From the NCBI GenBank assembly GCA_937129145.1, contig CAKZMU010000031.1, positions 62,001 through 126,000 on the forward strand: a DNA stretch of 64,000 bases, in the 5' to 3' direction. Of the stretch, positions 17,827 to 27,371 are shown piece by piece (the stretch's first letter is position 1; each line of letters begins with the position of its first letter). This stretch comes from an uncultured Lacinutrix sp. (GTDB lineage: Bacteria > Bacteroidota > Bacteroidia > Flavobacteriales > Flavobacteriaceae). The notes under the pieces were generated by a model, which made no database searches, was not told the origin of the DNA, and worked only from the letters and a program-made list of their open reading frames with translations. The position numbers and the translations under genes are program-made.

Positions 17827-18909
17827 ATGAAAAAATTAATCATTACAACTTTTCTATTAGTAGCTATAATTACTATTTCTAAATCTCAAGAAGTTATCCC
17901 ATTGGATACATTAAATTGGAATATGAATGCTAAGTCTTATGTTCTAGAAAACTATAAAGGAAATAATGCTATTTACATTCAACAAGGATATGCCACATTA
18001 AGAGGGGTCAAATTTTTGAATGGGACTATCGAGTTTGATGTGTATTTAACAGACAGGCAAAGCTTTCCAGGTGTTGCATTTAGGGCGCATGGAAATCAAT
18101 CAGAATCATTTTATTTAAGGCCTCATTTATCTGGGAAACCAGATGCAAATCAAGTCGCTCCTACAGTAAATGGAATATCACCATGGCAATTATATTTTGG
18201 GCCTAGTTACTCATTTGCTTATGATTATAATTTTAATGGTTGGACGCATATTAAGATTGTTATAAATAATGATAAAGGCCAAGTTTTTCTAGACCATTCA
18301 AAAAAACCTCACTTGTCGTGGAATTTAAAGAACCCAGTCAAGGAAGGTGAAATAATGATTGGTGGTTCTTTTGCACCAGTTCATTATGCCAATTTTAGCA
18401 TAGATAAAACCAAGACCGAGCTTGTTGACTTTAATCCAATTGAGCGACAACCAATTGCTAATGTAATACCAACTTGGGTAGTGTCTAATAAATTTGAAGA
18501 AACCGAATTAGACAATCCTGCAAATATTCCATCAATTATTAAATCAAGGAAATGGCTTGGAAACATTAGTGTTGAGGAAGGCACAGCGGCAAATATTTCT
18601 AGAAAAGTGCTTTTGCGTGATGGTAAAAAGGGAAATACAGTCTTTGCAAAAACAATTATTAATTCTGATAAAAGTGTGCTAAAACTGCTTAACTTTGGTT
18701 ATAGTGATAGAGTAGTAGTAATACTCAATGGAAAGCCAATTTATAGAGGAACTAATAAATGGCGAACAAGAGATTATCGCTATTTAGGAACAGTAGGTTT
18801 GTTTGATGCGGTTTATTTACCTTTAAAGAAAGGAAAAAACACTCTTTTAATGGCAGTTTCAGAAGATTTTGGAGGATGGCTTGTTACGGGAAAATTTGCT
18901 GATTACTAA
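17827..18909 (+). CDS. Secreted LamG/concanavalin-like two-domain protein
   Basis: 360 residues with signal peptide (MKKLIITTFLLVAIITISKS). Residues ~25-200 look like a concanavalin A/LamG-type jelly roll: LNGTIEFDVYLTDRQSFPGV, then FNGWTHIKIVINNDKGQVFL, as in DUF1080-like carbohydrate-binding folds. The C-terminal ~110 residues (LLNFGYSDRVVVILNGKPIY to KGKNTLLMAVSEDFGGW) resemble a galactose-binding domain. No catalytic motif is seen. Divergently oriented from the membrane-tethered putative regulator, which may control it or respond to the same ligand (inference). Confidence 0.65.
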   Translation: MKKLIITTFLLVAIITISKSQEVIPLDTLNWNMNAKSYVLENYKGNNAIYIQQGYATLRGVKFLNGTIEFDVYLTDRQSFPGVAFRAHGNQSESFYLRPHLSGKPDANQVAPTVNGISPWQLYFGPSYSFAYDYNFNGWTHIKIVINNDKGQVFLDHSKKPHLSWNLKNPVKEGEIMIGGSFAPVHYANFSIDKTKTELVDFNPIERQPIANVIPTWVVSNKFEETELDNPANIPSIIKSRKWLGNISVEEGTAANISRKVLLRDGKKGNTVFAKTIINSDKSVLKLLNFGYSDRVVVILNGKPIYRGTNKWRTRDYRYLGTVGLFDAVYLPLKKGKNTLLMAVSEDFGGWLVTGKFADY

Positions 18910-18960
18910 AAACGAATTAAATTTTAGCTATAGTACAAGGTTTATAAAAAACTTTATAGA

Positions 18961-19887
18961 ATGGAAACGTTTCTCTATTTATTTATCCACTATGGATTAC
19001 CATTACTTTTATTGATTTATTTTATTTTTAAAAAAATTGACAATAAACTAGGACTGATTATTACTGCCATTTTTTCCATTTCCATATTGTTATTACTTTA
19101 TTTATGGGGACAATGGCCAATAGTTGGCAGCTATTACTTTAGATATTTAGTGCTTATTCTAAAATTAGCTTTCCTACTCATATTTTATATTAAAAATAAA
19201 TCTATTTCTAAAAGTATAAAGCACTCAGGGATTTTCGGTAAAATAAGAAGCGTTCTAACTTGTCTAGTCTCCTTAATCATCATTTTTGCTTGTGTAAAGG
19301 TTATCTTTTTTAATAGCAACTATAATTATGAGACAATTGAATTAAGCTTCCCTTTGCAGAATGGCGAATTTTATGTTTCATCTGGTGGAACAAATAACTT
19401 GATGAATAATCACGTAGGGGAGTATGAAAACTCACAGCAATATGCTATAGATGTTAATAAATTGAATAATTTAAAGTCTGTATCAAAGCAAATACTATCA
19501 AAAAAAAATGAAAGTCACTTCATTTATTCGGATACAGTTTATTGTCCATGTAATGGCATTATTCAAGAGATTAAAAATAATGTTGATGACAATGTTATTA
19601 GTAGTATTAATGTTAGCAGTAAAGATGGTCTTGGAAATTTCGTTTCTTTAAAATGTGATAGTATTTATATCTCTATGTTACATCTTAAAAAAGGAAGTGT
19701 TTTTGTAACCCCAGAGTCAGAAATAAAAACAGGAGAGCCAATTGGTTTAGTTGGTAATTCAGGATTTTCTCAGGAGCCACATTTACATATTCAAGCTTCA
19801 AAATTTAATTCTGATAGTACTTTAGTTGGAATTCCAATGAAATTTAGAGATAGGATACTTTCTAGAAATAACTTATTTAAGAATTAA
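18961..19887 (+). CDS. Membrane M23-like protein (LytM fold), first His ligand replaced
   Basis: 308 residues. Four hydrophobic segments (about 3-21, 29-50, 58-78, 95-117) are followed by a periplasmic M23-like domain. The C-terminal metal motif HLHIQ is present in GNSGFSQEPHLHIQ and another His occurs in SMLHLKKG. The usual HxGxD motif reads QQYAID, so the first zinc His is a Gln while the Asp is kept. It may be a degenerate LytM domain with a regulatory role, or an M23 subgroup with altered metal binding. An intact M23 protein for comparison is at 34920-36611. Confidence 0.7.
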   Translation: METFLYLFIHYGLPLLLLIYFIFKKIDNKLGLIITAIFSISILLLLYLWGQWPIVGSYYFRYLVLILKLAFLLIFYIKNKSISKSIKHSGIFGKIRSVLTCLVSLIIIFACVKVIFFNSNYNYETIELSFPLQNGEFYVSSGGTNNLMNNHVGEYENSQQYAIDVNKLNNLKSVSKQILSKKNESHFIYSDTVYCPCNGIIQEIKNNVDDNVISSINVSSKDGLGNFVSLKCDSIYISMLHLKKGSVFVTPESEIKTGEPIGLVGNSGFSQEPHLHIQASKFNSDSTLVGIPMKFRDRILSRNNLFKN

Positions 19888-19984
19888 TAAGCTTATTTAT
19901 TAAAAATTCCAATCTCATTTTAATAAGTACAAATAGTTAAATTAATTATAAAGATAACAGCATAATAAATATAATGCTTCAAAA

Positions 19985-21148
19985 ATGATATTTTTAATGA
20001 AATTATCATTGAAATATTTTATGAAACATATCATTCTGTTCGCAATAATTGTTTTTTCTATTTGCCATACTACGACATCTCAAGTCAAAGATTCTGAAAT
20101 AAACATTGGTACTAATTATACGATTTCCTCTAAATTTTTAAATCAAGAAAGAGAGATTCAAATTTATCTTCCAAATACTTATAATAATTCAAGTCAAAAT
20201 TACCCTGTATTATACATCTTAGATGGACAATGGTATTTTTCTAGTGGTGTTTCAATACAAAAAGCATTGCGTACTCCAGGAGCTATACCAGAAATGATTG
20301 TGGTAGGTATTATTAATAGTAACCCCTTGAGGCGTACTTTATTTGGAGAGGAGAATGCAAAATTTACGTCTTTTATTAAAGATGAAGTGATTCAGTTTAT
20401 AGATTCAAACTATAGAACAACCAAAGAGCGTGTAATTTTTGGCTGGGAAGCTGCAGCCTATTATATAAGTGAGCTAATTTTAGAAGAAAGAGATTTGTTT
20501 TCTGGAGCTATTATTACTGATGGTGGATATGCACCAGAAGAAAAGGTAAAACGGTTTTCGTCAGATTCGGACGTTTATTTATATATGGCCAATTCTAAAA
20601 AAGACATTTACTATGTAGGTTCATCTGACGCTTTTAATGAGATATTAACTAAGCATAACCCAAAGCATTTAATTTGGAAGTATGAATTGTTTAATGAAGA
20701 AGTGCATGAAACCTTAGGGCATTTGGCTATGTATAAAGGCATTAAATATTATTATCATAATTACGACTCGTTAGTTTATGAAAGCTTCGAAGCATTTGAG
20801 AATTTGGGAGGATTACCATATATGGAAACATTTTATAAAGAAAGAGCGAAGCGTTTTGGAGGTGATGGTAAAATTGACGATAGCGCAAAAAACGCTTTGA
20901 TTTGGTTGGCTTGGAATAAGGATAATTTCAAATACTTTAATTTTTTTATGACCGAGTTTAAAGATGTGTTGTCTACAAGAAGATATGATTCGGCATATTG
21001 GCAAAATAGATTTGGCCAGTTTTATTTAAAACATAAAGACTATAAAAATGCTATTAAGTATTTCGAAAACGGAATTTCAACGTATCCAAATTCTACATTT
21101 GATATTGTTATGAAAGAAGGACTAAAACAAGCAAAACGTAAAAATTAG
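19985..21148 (+). CDS. Esterase-D-like alpha/beta-hydrolase fold protein lacking the nucleophile Ser
   Basis: Up to 387 residues; the signal peptide is best read from the internal Met of MKHIILFAIIVFSICHTTTS (ATG at 20021). Domain order: beta-sandwich-like start (REIQIYLPNTYNNSSQNYPV), LYILDGQ, then RTTKERVIFGWEAAAYYI. In the esterase-D/enterochelin-esterase family this place holds the nucleophile elbow GxSxG; here it reads G-W-E-A-A, with Glu155 instead of Ser (numbering from the longest start). A His-bearing loop (VHETLGHLAMYKG) is retained. The C-terminus has a TPR-like helix pair (QFYLKHKDYKNAIKYFENG). Probably non-hydrolytic or repurposed. Confidence 0.75.
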   Translation: MIFLMKLSLKYFMKHIILFAIIVFSICHTTTSQVKDSEINIGTNYTISSKFLNQEREIQIYLPNTYNNSSQNYPVLYILDGQWYFSSGVSIQKALRTPGAIPEMIVVGIINSNPLRRTLFGEENAKFTSFIKDEVIQFIDSNYRTTKERVIFGWEAAAYYISELILEERDLFSGAIITDGGYAPEEKVKRFSSDSDVYLYMANSKKDIYYVGSSDAFNEILTKHNPKHLIWKYELFNEEVHETLGHLAMYKGIKYYYHNYDSLVYESFEAFENLGGLPYMETFYKERAKRFGGDGKIDDSAKNALIWLAWNKDNFKYFNFFMTEFKDVLSTRRYDSAYWQNRFGQFYLKHKDYKNAIKYFENGISTYPNSTFDIVMKEGLKQAKRKN

Positions 21149-21243
21149 TATTTGAATTAATAGTTGCTTATTAACTTATATATGAAAGGATATAGCATTA
21201 AAAATTAATGCGTAGTATAGTTTTGTTGTAAAATTTAATTATA

Positions 21244-21273
21244 AAAAAACTCCCAATTAATTGGGAGTTTTTT
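21244..21273. terminator. Bidirectional terminator
   Basis: Near-perfect palindrome ACTCCCAATTAATTGGGAGT flanked by A and T runs. It lies between convergent genes ending at 21148 (plus) and 21276 (minus), so it can serve both. Confidence 0.8.
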
Positions 21274-21275
21274 AT

Positions 21276-22457
21276 TTAACCTCTTAAACTATACGAATTG
21301 ATAATACGTTTAAGTTTTTGTTTTAAATTTTCACCAGAATCATACACCATTTGAGAATCTGATGGAAAATGTACCTGCCTCTGATTTACCAAAGTTTTAT
21401 CGCGATTGTTTAAAGCTCGTTTATCGCCTCTAAACCTTGCATATCTGTTTTCAAATACAAATTCTGTATCTATTGGAAATGCATCTAACACTTGGTTTGA
21501 CTTTAAGTTAGTATACACAACATCAGCTAAAATTTGAGTTGATTTAAACTGACTAAACTCAGCTATTCGTGCTCTAATATTAATAATCTTATCAATCTTT
21601 ATATCATTGCCCAGACTGTCCTTCATAACGTTTCCGTCGCCATCTAGTTGATATTTCCAACCATCTACAATTTGTTTTTTTCTAATTAGTTGTCGCTCTC
21701 TAATTTCTTCTGGCGAAATATTAATATGCTTTAATTGTAATTGCATAGCATAATCATAAGCAATTGTTTCATTGCTTACTGAATGATAAACTGTCCAGAA
21801 TTGATTTAATCCATAAGTATCAAAATCTAATAAATCTTGCTCTAAACGCTGTGGAATAATTTGATGTGTTCTGTTTTCAATACCAACAATAACGTAATCA
21901 ATACCTTTTTGATGAGATTCCGTTAACAGTTCTCTAACTTCTTCAAAATTTGGATTAATACGTTCTATATAACTAAAAATATTGTAAGCTTCCCTAGCAT
22001 TATATTTATCATCAGAATCCAATAAGTCAATACCTTTGTCTATTAAGTAATCAGACGTTTTATATCTATAATCAACTAAGCTGTCGGTATAGTTATTAAA
22101 TTCTAGATTTAAATATTTGTTTCCAATTTTTAATGGAAGTACTGGTTTAATAGCTTTTTGACGTGCATCTAAATCAGCATAAATCTCATAGATTGTTTTA
22201 AAATGCTCTGGGTTACCATCTTTTTTTAGGCGTTCAATAATTTTTAAGTCACGCTCAACCACTTTGTAGTAAGCATCTTCTAACAACACAACAAATTTTT
22301 CTTTACGTTTCTTGTCTTTGTTGTTTTTAAGTTTTTTCAAAGCATTAGTAATAGCAACATCGTAGTTGCCAGAGTGCAATTGCTTTTCAATTTGTTGTCG
22401 CCCTCCACAAGATACAAGTACTGAAAGAAGGACTGTTAAGAGTAATAATTTCTTCAT
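21276..22457 (-). CDS. Uncharacterised lipoprotein, helical-repeat type
   Basis: 393 residues, with a lipoprotein signal and lipobox LVSC at residues ~14-17 followed by GG. The body is rich in charged helices (KQLHSGNYDVAITNALKKLK; EDAYYKVVERDLKIIERLKK), suggesting TPR-like repeats. The second half is beta-rich with TQILADVVYTNLKSNQVLDA. I do not recognise a named family. Likely anchored in the outer membrane facing the periplasm. Single gene, with a terminator at its 3' side. Confidence 0.75.
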   Translation of the reverse strand: MKKLLLLTVLLSVLVSCGGRQQIEKQLHSGNYDVAITNALKKLKNNKDKKRKEKFVVLLEDAYYKVVERDLKIIERLKKDGNPEHFKTIYEIYADLDARQKAIKPVLPLKIGNKYLNLEFNNYTDSLVDYRYKTSDYLIDKGIDLLDSDDKYNAREAYNIFSYIERINPNFEEVRELLTESHQKGIDYVIVGIENRTHQIIPQRLEQDLLDFDTYGLNQFWTVYHSVSNETIAYDYAMQLQLKHINISPEEIRERQLIRKKQIVDGWKYQLDGDGNVMKDSLGNDIKIDKIINIRARIAEFSQFKSTQILADVVYTNLKSNQVLDAFPIDTEFVFENRYARFRGDKRALNNRDKTLVNQRQVHFPSDSQMVYDSGENLKQKLKRIINSYSLRG

Positions 22458-22537
22458 AATCTTGTGTTTTTAATTGATTCATATAAGGTTAATTTCAATT
22501 ATGATGCCAAAATGAAATGGTTTATCTATTAAACAAA

Positions 22538-22566
22538 AAAAAGCACCATTAATAATGGTGCTTTTT
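22538..22566. terminator. Terminator hairpin
   Basis: Stem AAAAAGCACCATT (22538-22550) with AATGGTGCTTTTT (22554-22566) around AAT. On the minus strand it follows the small ORF at 22581-22670 and the ELWxxDGT gene. Confidence 0.75.
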
Positions 22567-22580
22567 AAGGGCAAAGTAAT

Positions 22581-22670
22581 TTAGATAAATAACCAAATTA
22601 TAAGTGCAGAAGTTAAATAGAAGCAAATAATAAATAGCTCTAATCTATATTTTTCAATAATATTAATCAT
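22581..22670 (-). CDS. Putative 29-residue membrane peptide
   Basis: Short open frame reading MINIIEKYRLELF then a hydrophobic run ending SALIIWLFI. It starts 3 bases after the stop codon of the ELWxxDGT gene and ends 14 bases before a strong terminator. It would encode a charged N-terminus and one transmembrane helix. The tight spacing and fit between stop and terminator support it; at this length chance cannot be excluded. Confidence 0.4.
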   Translation of the reverse strand: MINIIEKYRLELFIICFYLTSALIIWLFI

Positions 22671-22673
22671 GCA

Positions 22674-24269
22674 TTACTTTTTAATTAACTTAATAGTTTG
22701 AGATTTTGTTTCTGTTGACGCTTTGATAAAATATAAGCCAGCGCTTAAATTTTCAATATTGTGCTTTTCGTTTTTAGGGTTTAACCGTTTTATACTTTCA
22801 CCTAGAATATTTATGATGCTCAAATGTATTAAAGGCTCCGTTGATTCGATTGTGAAATTATTGGAAGTAGGATTTGGATAAAGTTTCACTTGTATTTGTT
22901 TTGCGTCGTCAATAGACAAAAGAGCTGGGTCAAAATACTTCCATAATTCTCTGCCATTTGCACCATCATCAGCATGAAAATAAAGTGCATAGTCATAAAC
23001 AACCATTCCTATAGGGTTGCTATCTCCAGTTGGATTTATATCTGCAACTTGTTGAGTGCCTAAAATGCTTCCATCTGTTGACCATAGCTCGTTCCCTGAA
23101 GCACTTGTAGCGGTAAAATATAATTTATTATTGTACACGGTAAATTTTGATGGATTACTATCTCCAGTTGGGTTTATATTAAAAAGCATATATGTTCCAG
23201 ATTGTGTTCCGTTAGACCTCCAAATTTCTACTCCGTTTGTTCCATCATCTGCTGAAAAGTAAAGTACTCCATTAAATAAAAACAGATTATCTGGATTACT
23301 GCTTGAACTTCCAGGATTAATATCATCCAATAAAAGCATAGTTCCACCAGCATTTCTATACATTATTTCTCGCCCAAAAATAGATGTAGTAGCCACCATG
23401 AAAAGGTTATTATTGTAAACTGTTAAATCACTTGGAGAACTATTTGCATTCCCAGGATTTAAATCGGTAATTCTTGCAGTACCAGCTGTTGTTCCATCAG
23501 ATTTCCATAACTCATAACCATTATTAAAATCTCTAGCACTAAAATACATTTCGTTATTATACTCTGTGAATTCAGAAGGGAATCCACTCCCGGAAGCAGA
23601 ATAGCAATCATATAATCTTACTGTTCCTCCAGCTGTCCCATCGGTTTTCCATGGTTCTCTCCCTTCGCCTTGTTTGTTTGCTGAAAAAAATAATTCTCCA
23701 TTAAACTCAAAAAACTGCTCTGGAACACTACTGCTTTGATTTGCAGGACTAATATCTAAAACTATATTAGTTCCAGCTGTTGTTCCGTCACTTGAAAATA
23801 GCTCTGAACCTATACTATTTGCTGACTTTGCAGTAAAATATAACTTGTTATTCCAAGCATAAAAGTTTTTAGGAAAGCCAGAAGATGCTGGATGAATGTC
23901 TTTTACTAAAACGGTCCCACTGGAAGTTCCATCGGTTTTCCATAATTCGGCGTTACCTTGATTTGCAGCATCATTAGCTTCAAAAAAAATTGTATTATTC
24001 CAATTATAGAACCTACCAGGATTCCCTGATGATTGATTGCTTGGAGCAATATTTTTTAAAAGTGTAGTTCCACTTGTAGTACCATCAGATTCGAATAGCT
24101 CGTTGCCAGTTGTTAAATTTGGATATCCATTAAAAAGTAATTTGTTGTTAAGAACCATAATTCTGCCTGTTACACCATCACCAGTTGGATTAATATCCTT
24201 TACGAGTGTAGCTTGCGAAAAAGTGAAAATTGGAATAGTAAATAAAGTAATAAGTAGATTTTTTTTCAT
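22674..24269 (-). CDS. ELWxxDGT-repeat protein with T9SS type A sorting domain
   Basis: 531-residue secreted surface protein. Signal peptide MKKNLLITLFTIPIFTFS. The body holds about eight copies of the ELWxxDGTxxGT repeat (for example ELFESDGTTSGT, ELWKTDGTSSGT, EIWRSNGTQSGT) alternating with NNKLYFTA-type strands, consistent with a beta-propeller. The last ~75 residues carry a T9SS C-terminal signal: VKLYPNPTSNNFTIES, ENLSAGLYFIKA and a basic end IKLIKK. Expected to be exported by the type IX system and attached to the cell surface or released. Ligand unknown. Confidence 0.9.
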   Translation of the reverse strand: MKKNLLITLFTIPIFTFSQATLVKDINPTGDGVTGRIMVLNNKLLFNGYPNLTTGNELFESDGTTSGTTLLKNIAPSNQSSGNPGRFYNWNNTIFFEANDAANQGNAELWKTDGTSSGTVLVKDIHPASSGFPKNFYAWNNKLYFTAKSANSIGSELFSSDGTTAGTNIVLDISPANQSSSVPEQFFEFNGELFFSANKQGEGREPWKTDGTAGGTVRLYDCYSASGSGFPSEFTEYNNEMYFSARDFNNGYELWKSDGTTAGTARITDLNPGNANSSPSDLTVYNNNLFMVATTSIFGREIMYRNAGGTMLLLDDINPGSSSSNPDNLFLFNGVLYFSADDGTNGVEIWRSNGTQSGTYMLFNINPTGDSNPSKFTVYNNKLYFTATSASGNELWSTDGSILGTQQVADINPTGDSNPIGMVVYDYALYFHADDGANGRELWKYFDPALLSIDDAKQIQVKLYPNPTSNNFTIESTEPLIHLSIINILGESIKRLNPKNEKHNIENLSAGLYFIKASTETKSQTIKLIKK

Positions 24270-24502
24270 GATTATTTGTTTATGATTTGGGCTTAAAAAT
24301 CTATAATATTATAATCTGTTTGTTTAATTTATGAAAAGTGGTCATGGTAATTTAGTAAGTGTTTTGTAATTATTTTTATAAGTGGTAAGGCTCATTTAAT
24401 AATTGAATATAATTTTATTATAAGTGTTAATTATTATATAATAAATGGGTTAAGTGTTATTTGTCTTAATAGACGAAAAGCCTATCTTTAAGAAGATAAT
24501 TT

Positions 24503-27370
24503 TTGACATTGAGACTACTATTTTTTTTATTCTTATTTCAAGTAAATTTTATTATTGCCCAAAACCCTTATGCTATTAAGTATAGTATTGATGAAGGATT
24601 GCCAACATCTAACATATACTCAGTTTTTGAGGATAGTAAAGGCTATATTTGGTTTGGTACTGACGTTGGTGTATTGAAGTTTGATGGTTATAATTTCCAG
24701 CATTTTAGTACTGATGATGGATTGGGAGATAACGAGGTATTTGAAATTTATGAAGATAAAAACAGCAAAATTTGGTTCCTAACACTTAATGGACAATTAT
24801 CTTTTTATGAAAATGGAGTATTTGCTAACAGTAAAAATAATGCTTTATTAAAAAAAGCATCGCACTCTAAAATTGTAGTCGAAATTTATGAAAAAGGTAA
24901 TGACCTTTTTGTCCTTTATAGAGACGGTACAATTTCACAAATAAATTTCTTGAATAATGAAGTTGCTAACAGTGAAACTAGTAATGCAGTTTTTGGTTAT
25001 TGGAATATTGAAGGGAAGTATTATTATTTAACAAAGGAATCAATAATCAATGTTGTAAACGATTTTAGTTATCCTTTTAAAAAAGAAATGGATGCCTCAG
25101 TTATTTATAGGAATGTTTTGCATAATAAGAATTATTTGTTTTCAATTAAAGAAAAATTATTCACTTTCGAGAAAGATACAATAATCAAGCAAGTTGAAAT
25201 TGACAGTGAAATTATTCATTTATCATCCATTGATAACGATTTGTGGATTGGTTCTAGAGAAGGTCTTATAATAAAATCTAGCTCCACTTTAAAAACATAT
25301 TTTAAGGACTTGGCAGTAACTTATGTGCTTAAAGATTCACAACAAAATTATTGGATTACATCTTTAAACAATGGTATTAGATTTATACCAAATTTTAACC
25401 TTATTCATCACCAAGTTTCCAATAAACATGAAAAAGTCAATGCGCTTCAAAAAGACGCAAATAGTACTTTATGGATTGGTACCGAAAATGGACTGTATTC
25501 ATTAAATAATAAAACAAAGTCAGTTACAAATCGAATTGGAAAACAAGATTATATAAAAAAAATTAGATTTTATGAGAATCAAATATTCTCCATTGGTAAC
25601 ACTAGTATTACGCAAGCCAATGACATTTCTTTTAAGACTTTAGATTTCGGAGCCAACGACCTATATTTTGATGGTTTAACTTACTTTTTTTCCTCATCAG
25701 TAGTGTTTAAATTTCCAAAAGGAGAAATACACAAATTCCCAAGACTTAGAGACGAAAACTGGTTTAAAGTTAAAACCTTGCTGAACTATACTATTCTAAA
25801 GAAAAGGACAAATGTATTGTCATTATACAAGAACAATAACTTTTTATTTGGAACGAATACTGGCTTATACTCTTACGATAATGAGAAGGTTTTTCAAATG
25901 AATAAGCAATCTGAAGAGCTAAACACATCTATTCAAGATATTTATTTTGATGCCAAGAACGATAATGTTTATGTGGCAACTAACTCAAAAGGAATAAGCG
26001 TGATTAAAAACGATTCCATTATTAATCACTTTACTAAAAAGCAGGGACTTTCCAGTAATACCTGTTATGTCATAAAACCTATAAATGACGACTTTTTAGT
26101 TGCAACTAACAAAGGAGTTGATAGGCTTATTTATAAAAACAACACTTATAAAGTAGAGTCTCTAAACAGGTTATTAGGGATGAAAAACGAAAAAGTAAAT
26201 GGCATAGAAATTATTGAAAGTACTATCTACACAGCCACTGATAGGGGTTTGTTTTCATTTATGCTTTCCGACTTATCTAATAAAAAAACGAAGCTAAAAG
26301 TAATTATTGAAAAAGTACTAGTTAATGGAGAAGAGAATAGTGATTTAAACCAACTTTCGTATAAAGAAAATAATTTGACTATTGTGTTTACTGGATTGTC
26401 TTATAAAGATTATGGTAATCTTGAATATGAGTTTAAATTAAATGATGAAAAAAAATGGACAAAAACACTCAGTAGGCAAATAGAATTTAAAAATTTACCA
26501 CATGACACTTATAATTTGAGTATTAGAACCATATCTAATGGCAATAATCACAGTTTGATAAACTCTGTAAACTTTAAAATCCATCCACCATTTTGGAAAA
26601 CTGTACCTTTTGTTATTTTATCAATCTTTGTTTTTGGGTTGCTTATTTATACACTTGTTAAGTATAGATTAAAAAAGCAGAAGCAGAAATTTGAATTAGA
26701 GCGTATAGCGTTTCAGGCTAAACAAGAGAAAATTGAATTGGAAAAACAAACCGTTCAATTAGAACAGAAAGCGATGAGAATGCAAATGAATCCGCATTTT
26801 ATTTTTAACGCGCTAAATACAATAAAAGGTTATTATTCAGGTGGAAACATTGATGAAGCTAATAAATATATTAGTCGATTTTCGAAGCTATTACGACTTA
26901 TTTTAGAAAACGACGAGCACTTAATATCGTTAGAGAAAGAGGTGGAAATGCTAGAGCTGTACATTAAATTGGTTCAGCTACGCTACCAAAATAGCTTTAC
27001 TTATGCTATAACTGTATCACCCAATATTAGGGTAAGCGATATAGGAATACCACCTTTGCTTTTACAGCCTATGGTAGAGAACGCTATCATTCACGGAATT
27101 GCACCAAGTAACAATGAAGGGACTGTAAAAATCACTTTTTCTATTGCTAATAATAAATTGATTTGCACCATTGCAGATAATGGCGTTGGCATAAATAAGA
27201 GCCAGTTAAAGCATAATTCTAATCATAAATCAAAAGCAATACATATAACTAAGGAAAGAGTAGAATTAATAAATAATTCGAACAGCCCAGATAATTTTAT
27301 TGTTTCAGAAAACAAGGGAGAAACAGGAACAACAATACTATTAAAACTACCAATTTTAAAATTATGGTAA
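24503..27370 (+). CDS. Sensor histidine kinase with periplasmic two-component propeller
   Basis: 955 residues. Signal sequence (LLFFLFLFQVNFIIAQ), then a large periplasmic beta-propeller of Reg_prop repeats (for example SVFEDSKGYIWFGTDVGVLK; DANSTLWIGTENGLYSL). A Y_Y_Y domain follows (LTIVFTGLSYKDYGNLEYEF), then one transmembrane helix (VPFVILSIFVFGLLIYTLVK). Next comes a coiled coil and a LytS-type kinase with MQMNPHFIFNALNTIKGYYS and ADNGVGINKS. The start must be a TTG (24503 or 24509); no ATG precedes the signal peptide. The next gene, 1 bp after the stop, encodes its LytTR regulator. Unlike hybrid SusR/HTCS sensors it lacks fused receiver and AraC parts. Confidence 0.92.
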   Translation: MTLRLLFFLFLFQVNFIIAQNPYAIKYSIDEGLPTSNIYSVFEDSKGYIWFGTDVGVLKFDGYNFQHFSTDDGLGDNEVFEIYEDKNSKIWFLTLNGQLSFYENGVFANSKNNALLKKASHSKIVVEIYEKGNDLFVLYRDGTISQINFLNNEVANSETSNAVFGYWNIEGKYYYLTKESIINVVNDFSYPFKKEMDASVIYRNVLHNKNYLFSIKEKLFTFEKDTIIKQVEIDSEIIHLSSIDNDLWIGSREGLIIKSSSTLKTYFKDLAVTYVLKDSQQNYWITSLNNGIRFIPNFNLIHHQVSNKHEKVNALQKDANSTLWIGTENGLYSLNNKTKSVTNRIGKQDYIKKIRFYENQIFSIGNTSITQANDISFKTLDFGANDLYFDGLTYFFSSSVVFKFPKGEIHKFPRLRDENWFKVKTLLNYTILKKRTNVLSLYKNNNFLFGTNTGLYSYDNEKVFQMNKQSEELNTSIQDIYFDAKNDNVYVATNSKGISVIKNDSIINHFTKKQGLSSNTCYVIKPINDDFLVATNKGVDRLIYKNNTYKVESLNRLLGMKNEKVNGIEIIESTIYTATDRGLFSFMLSDLSNKKTKLKVIIEKVLVNGEENSDLNQLSYKENNLTIVFTGLSYKDYGNLEYEFKLNDEKKWTKTLSRQIEFKNLPHDTYNLSIRTISNGNNHSLINSVNFKIHPPFWKTVPFVILSIFVFGLLIYTLVKYRLKKQKQKFELERIAFQAKQEKIELEKQTVQLEQKAMRMQMNPHFIFNALNTIKGYYSGGNIDEANKYISRFSKLLRLILENDEHLISLEKEVEMLELYIKLVQLRYQNSFTYAITVSPNIRVSDIGIPPLLLQPMVENAIIHGIAPSNNEGTVKITFSIANNKLICTIADNGVGINKSQLKHNSNHKSKAIHITKERVELINNSNSPDNFIVSENKGETGTTILLKLPILKLW

Positions 27371-27371
27371 G

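Noticed and set aside
24503-27370. Propeller kinase as a hybrid SusR/HTCS regulator of a polysaccharide locus
   Set aside because: It has no receiver or AraC domain, its regulator is a separate LytTR protein, and no SusC/SusD pair or glycoside hydrolase is near.
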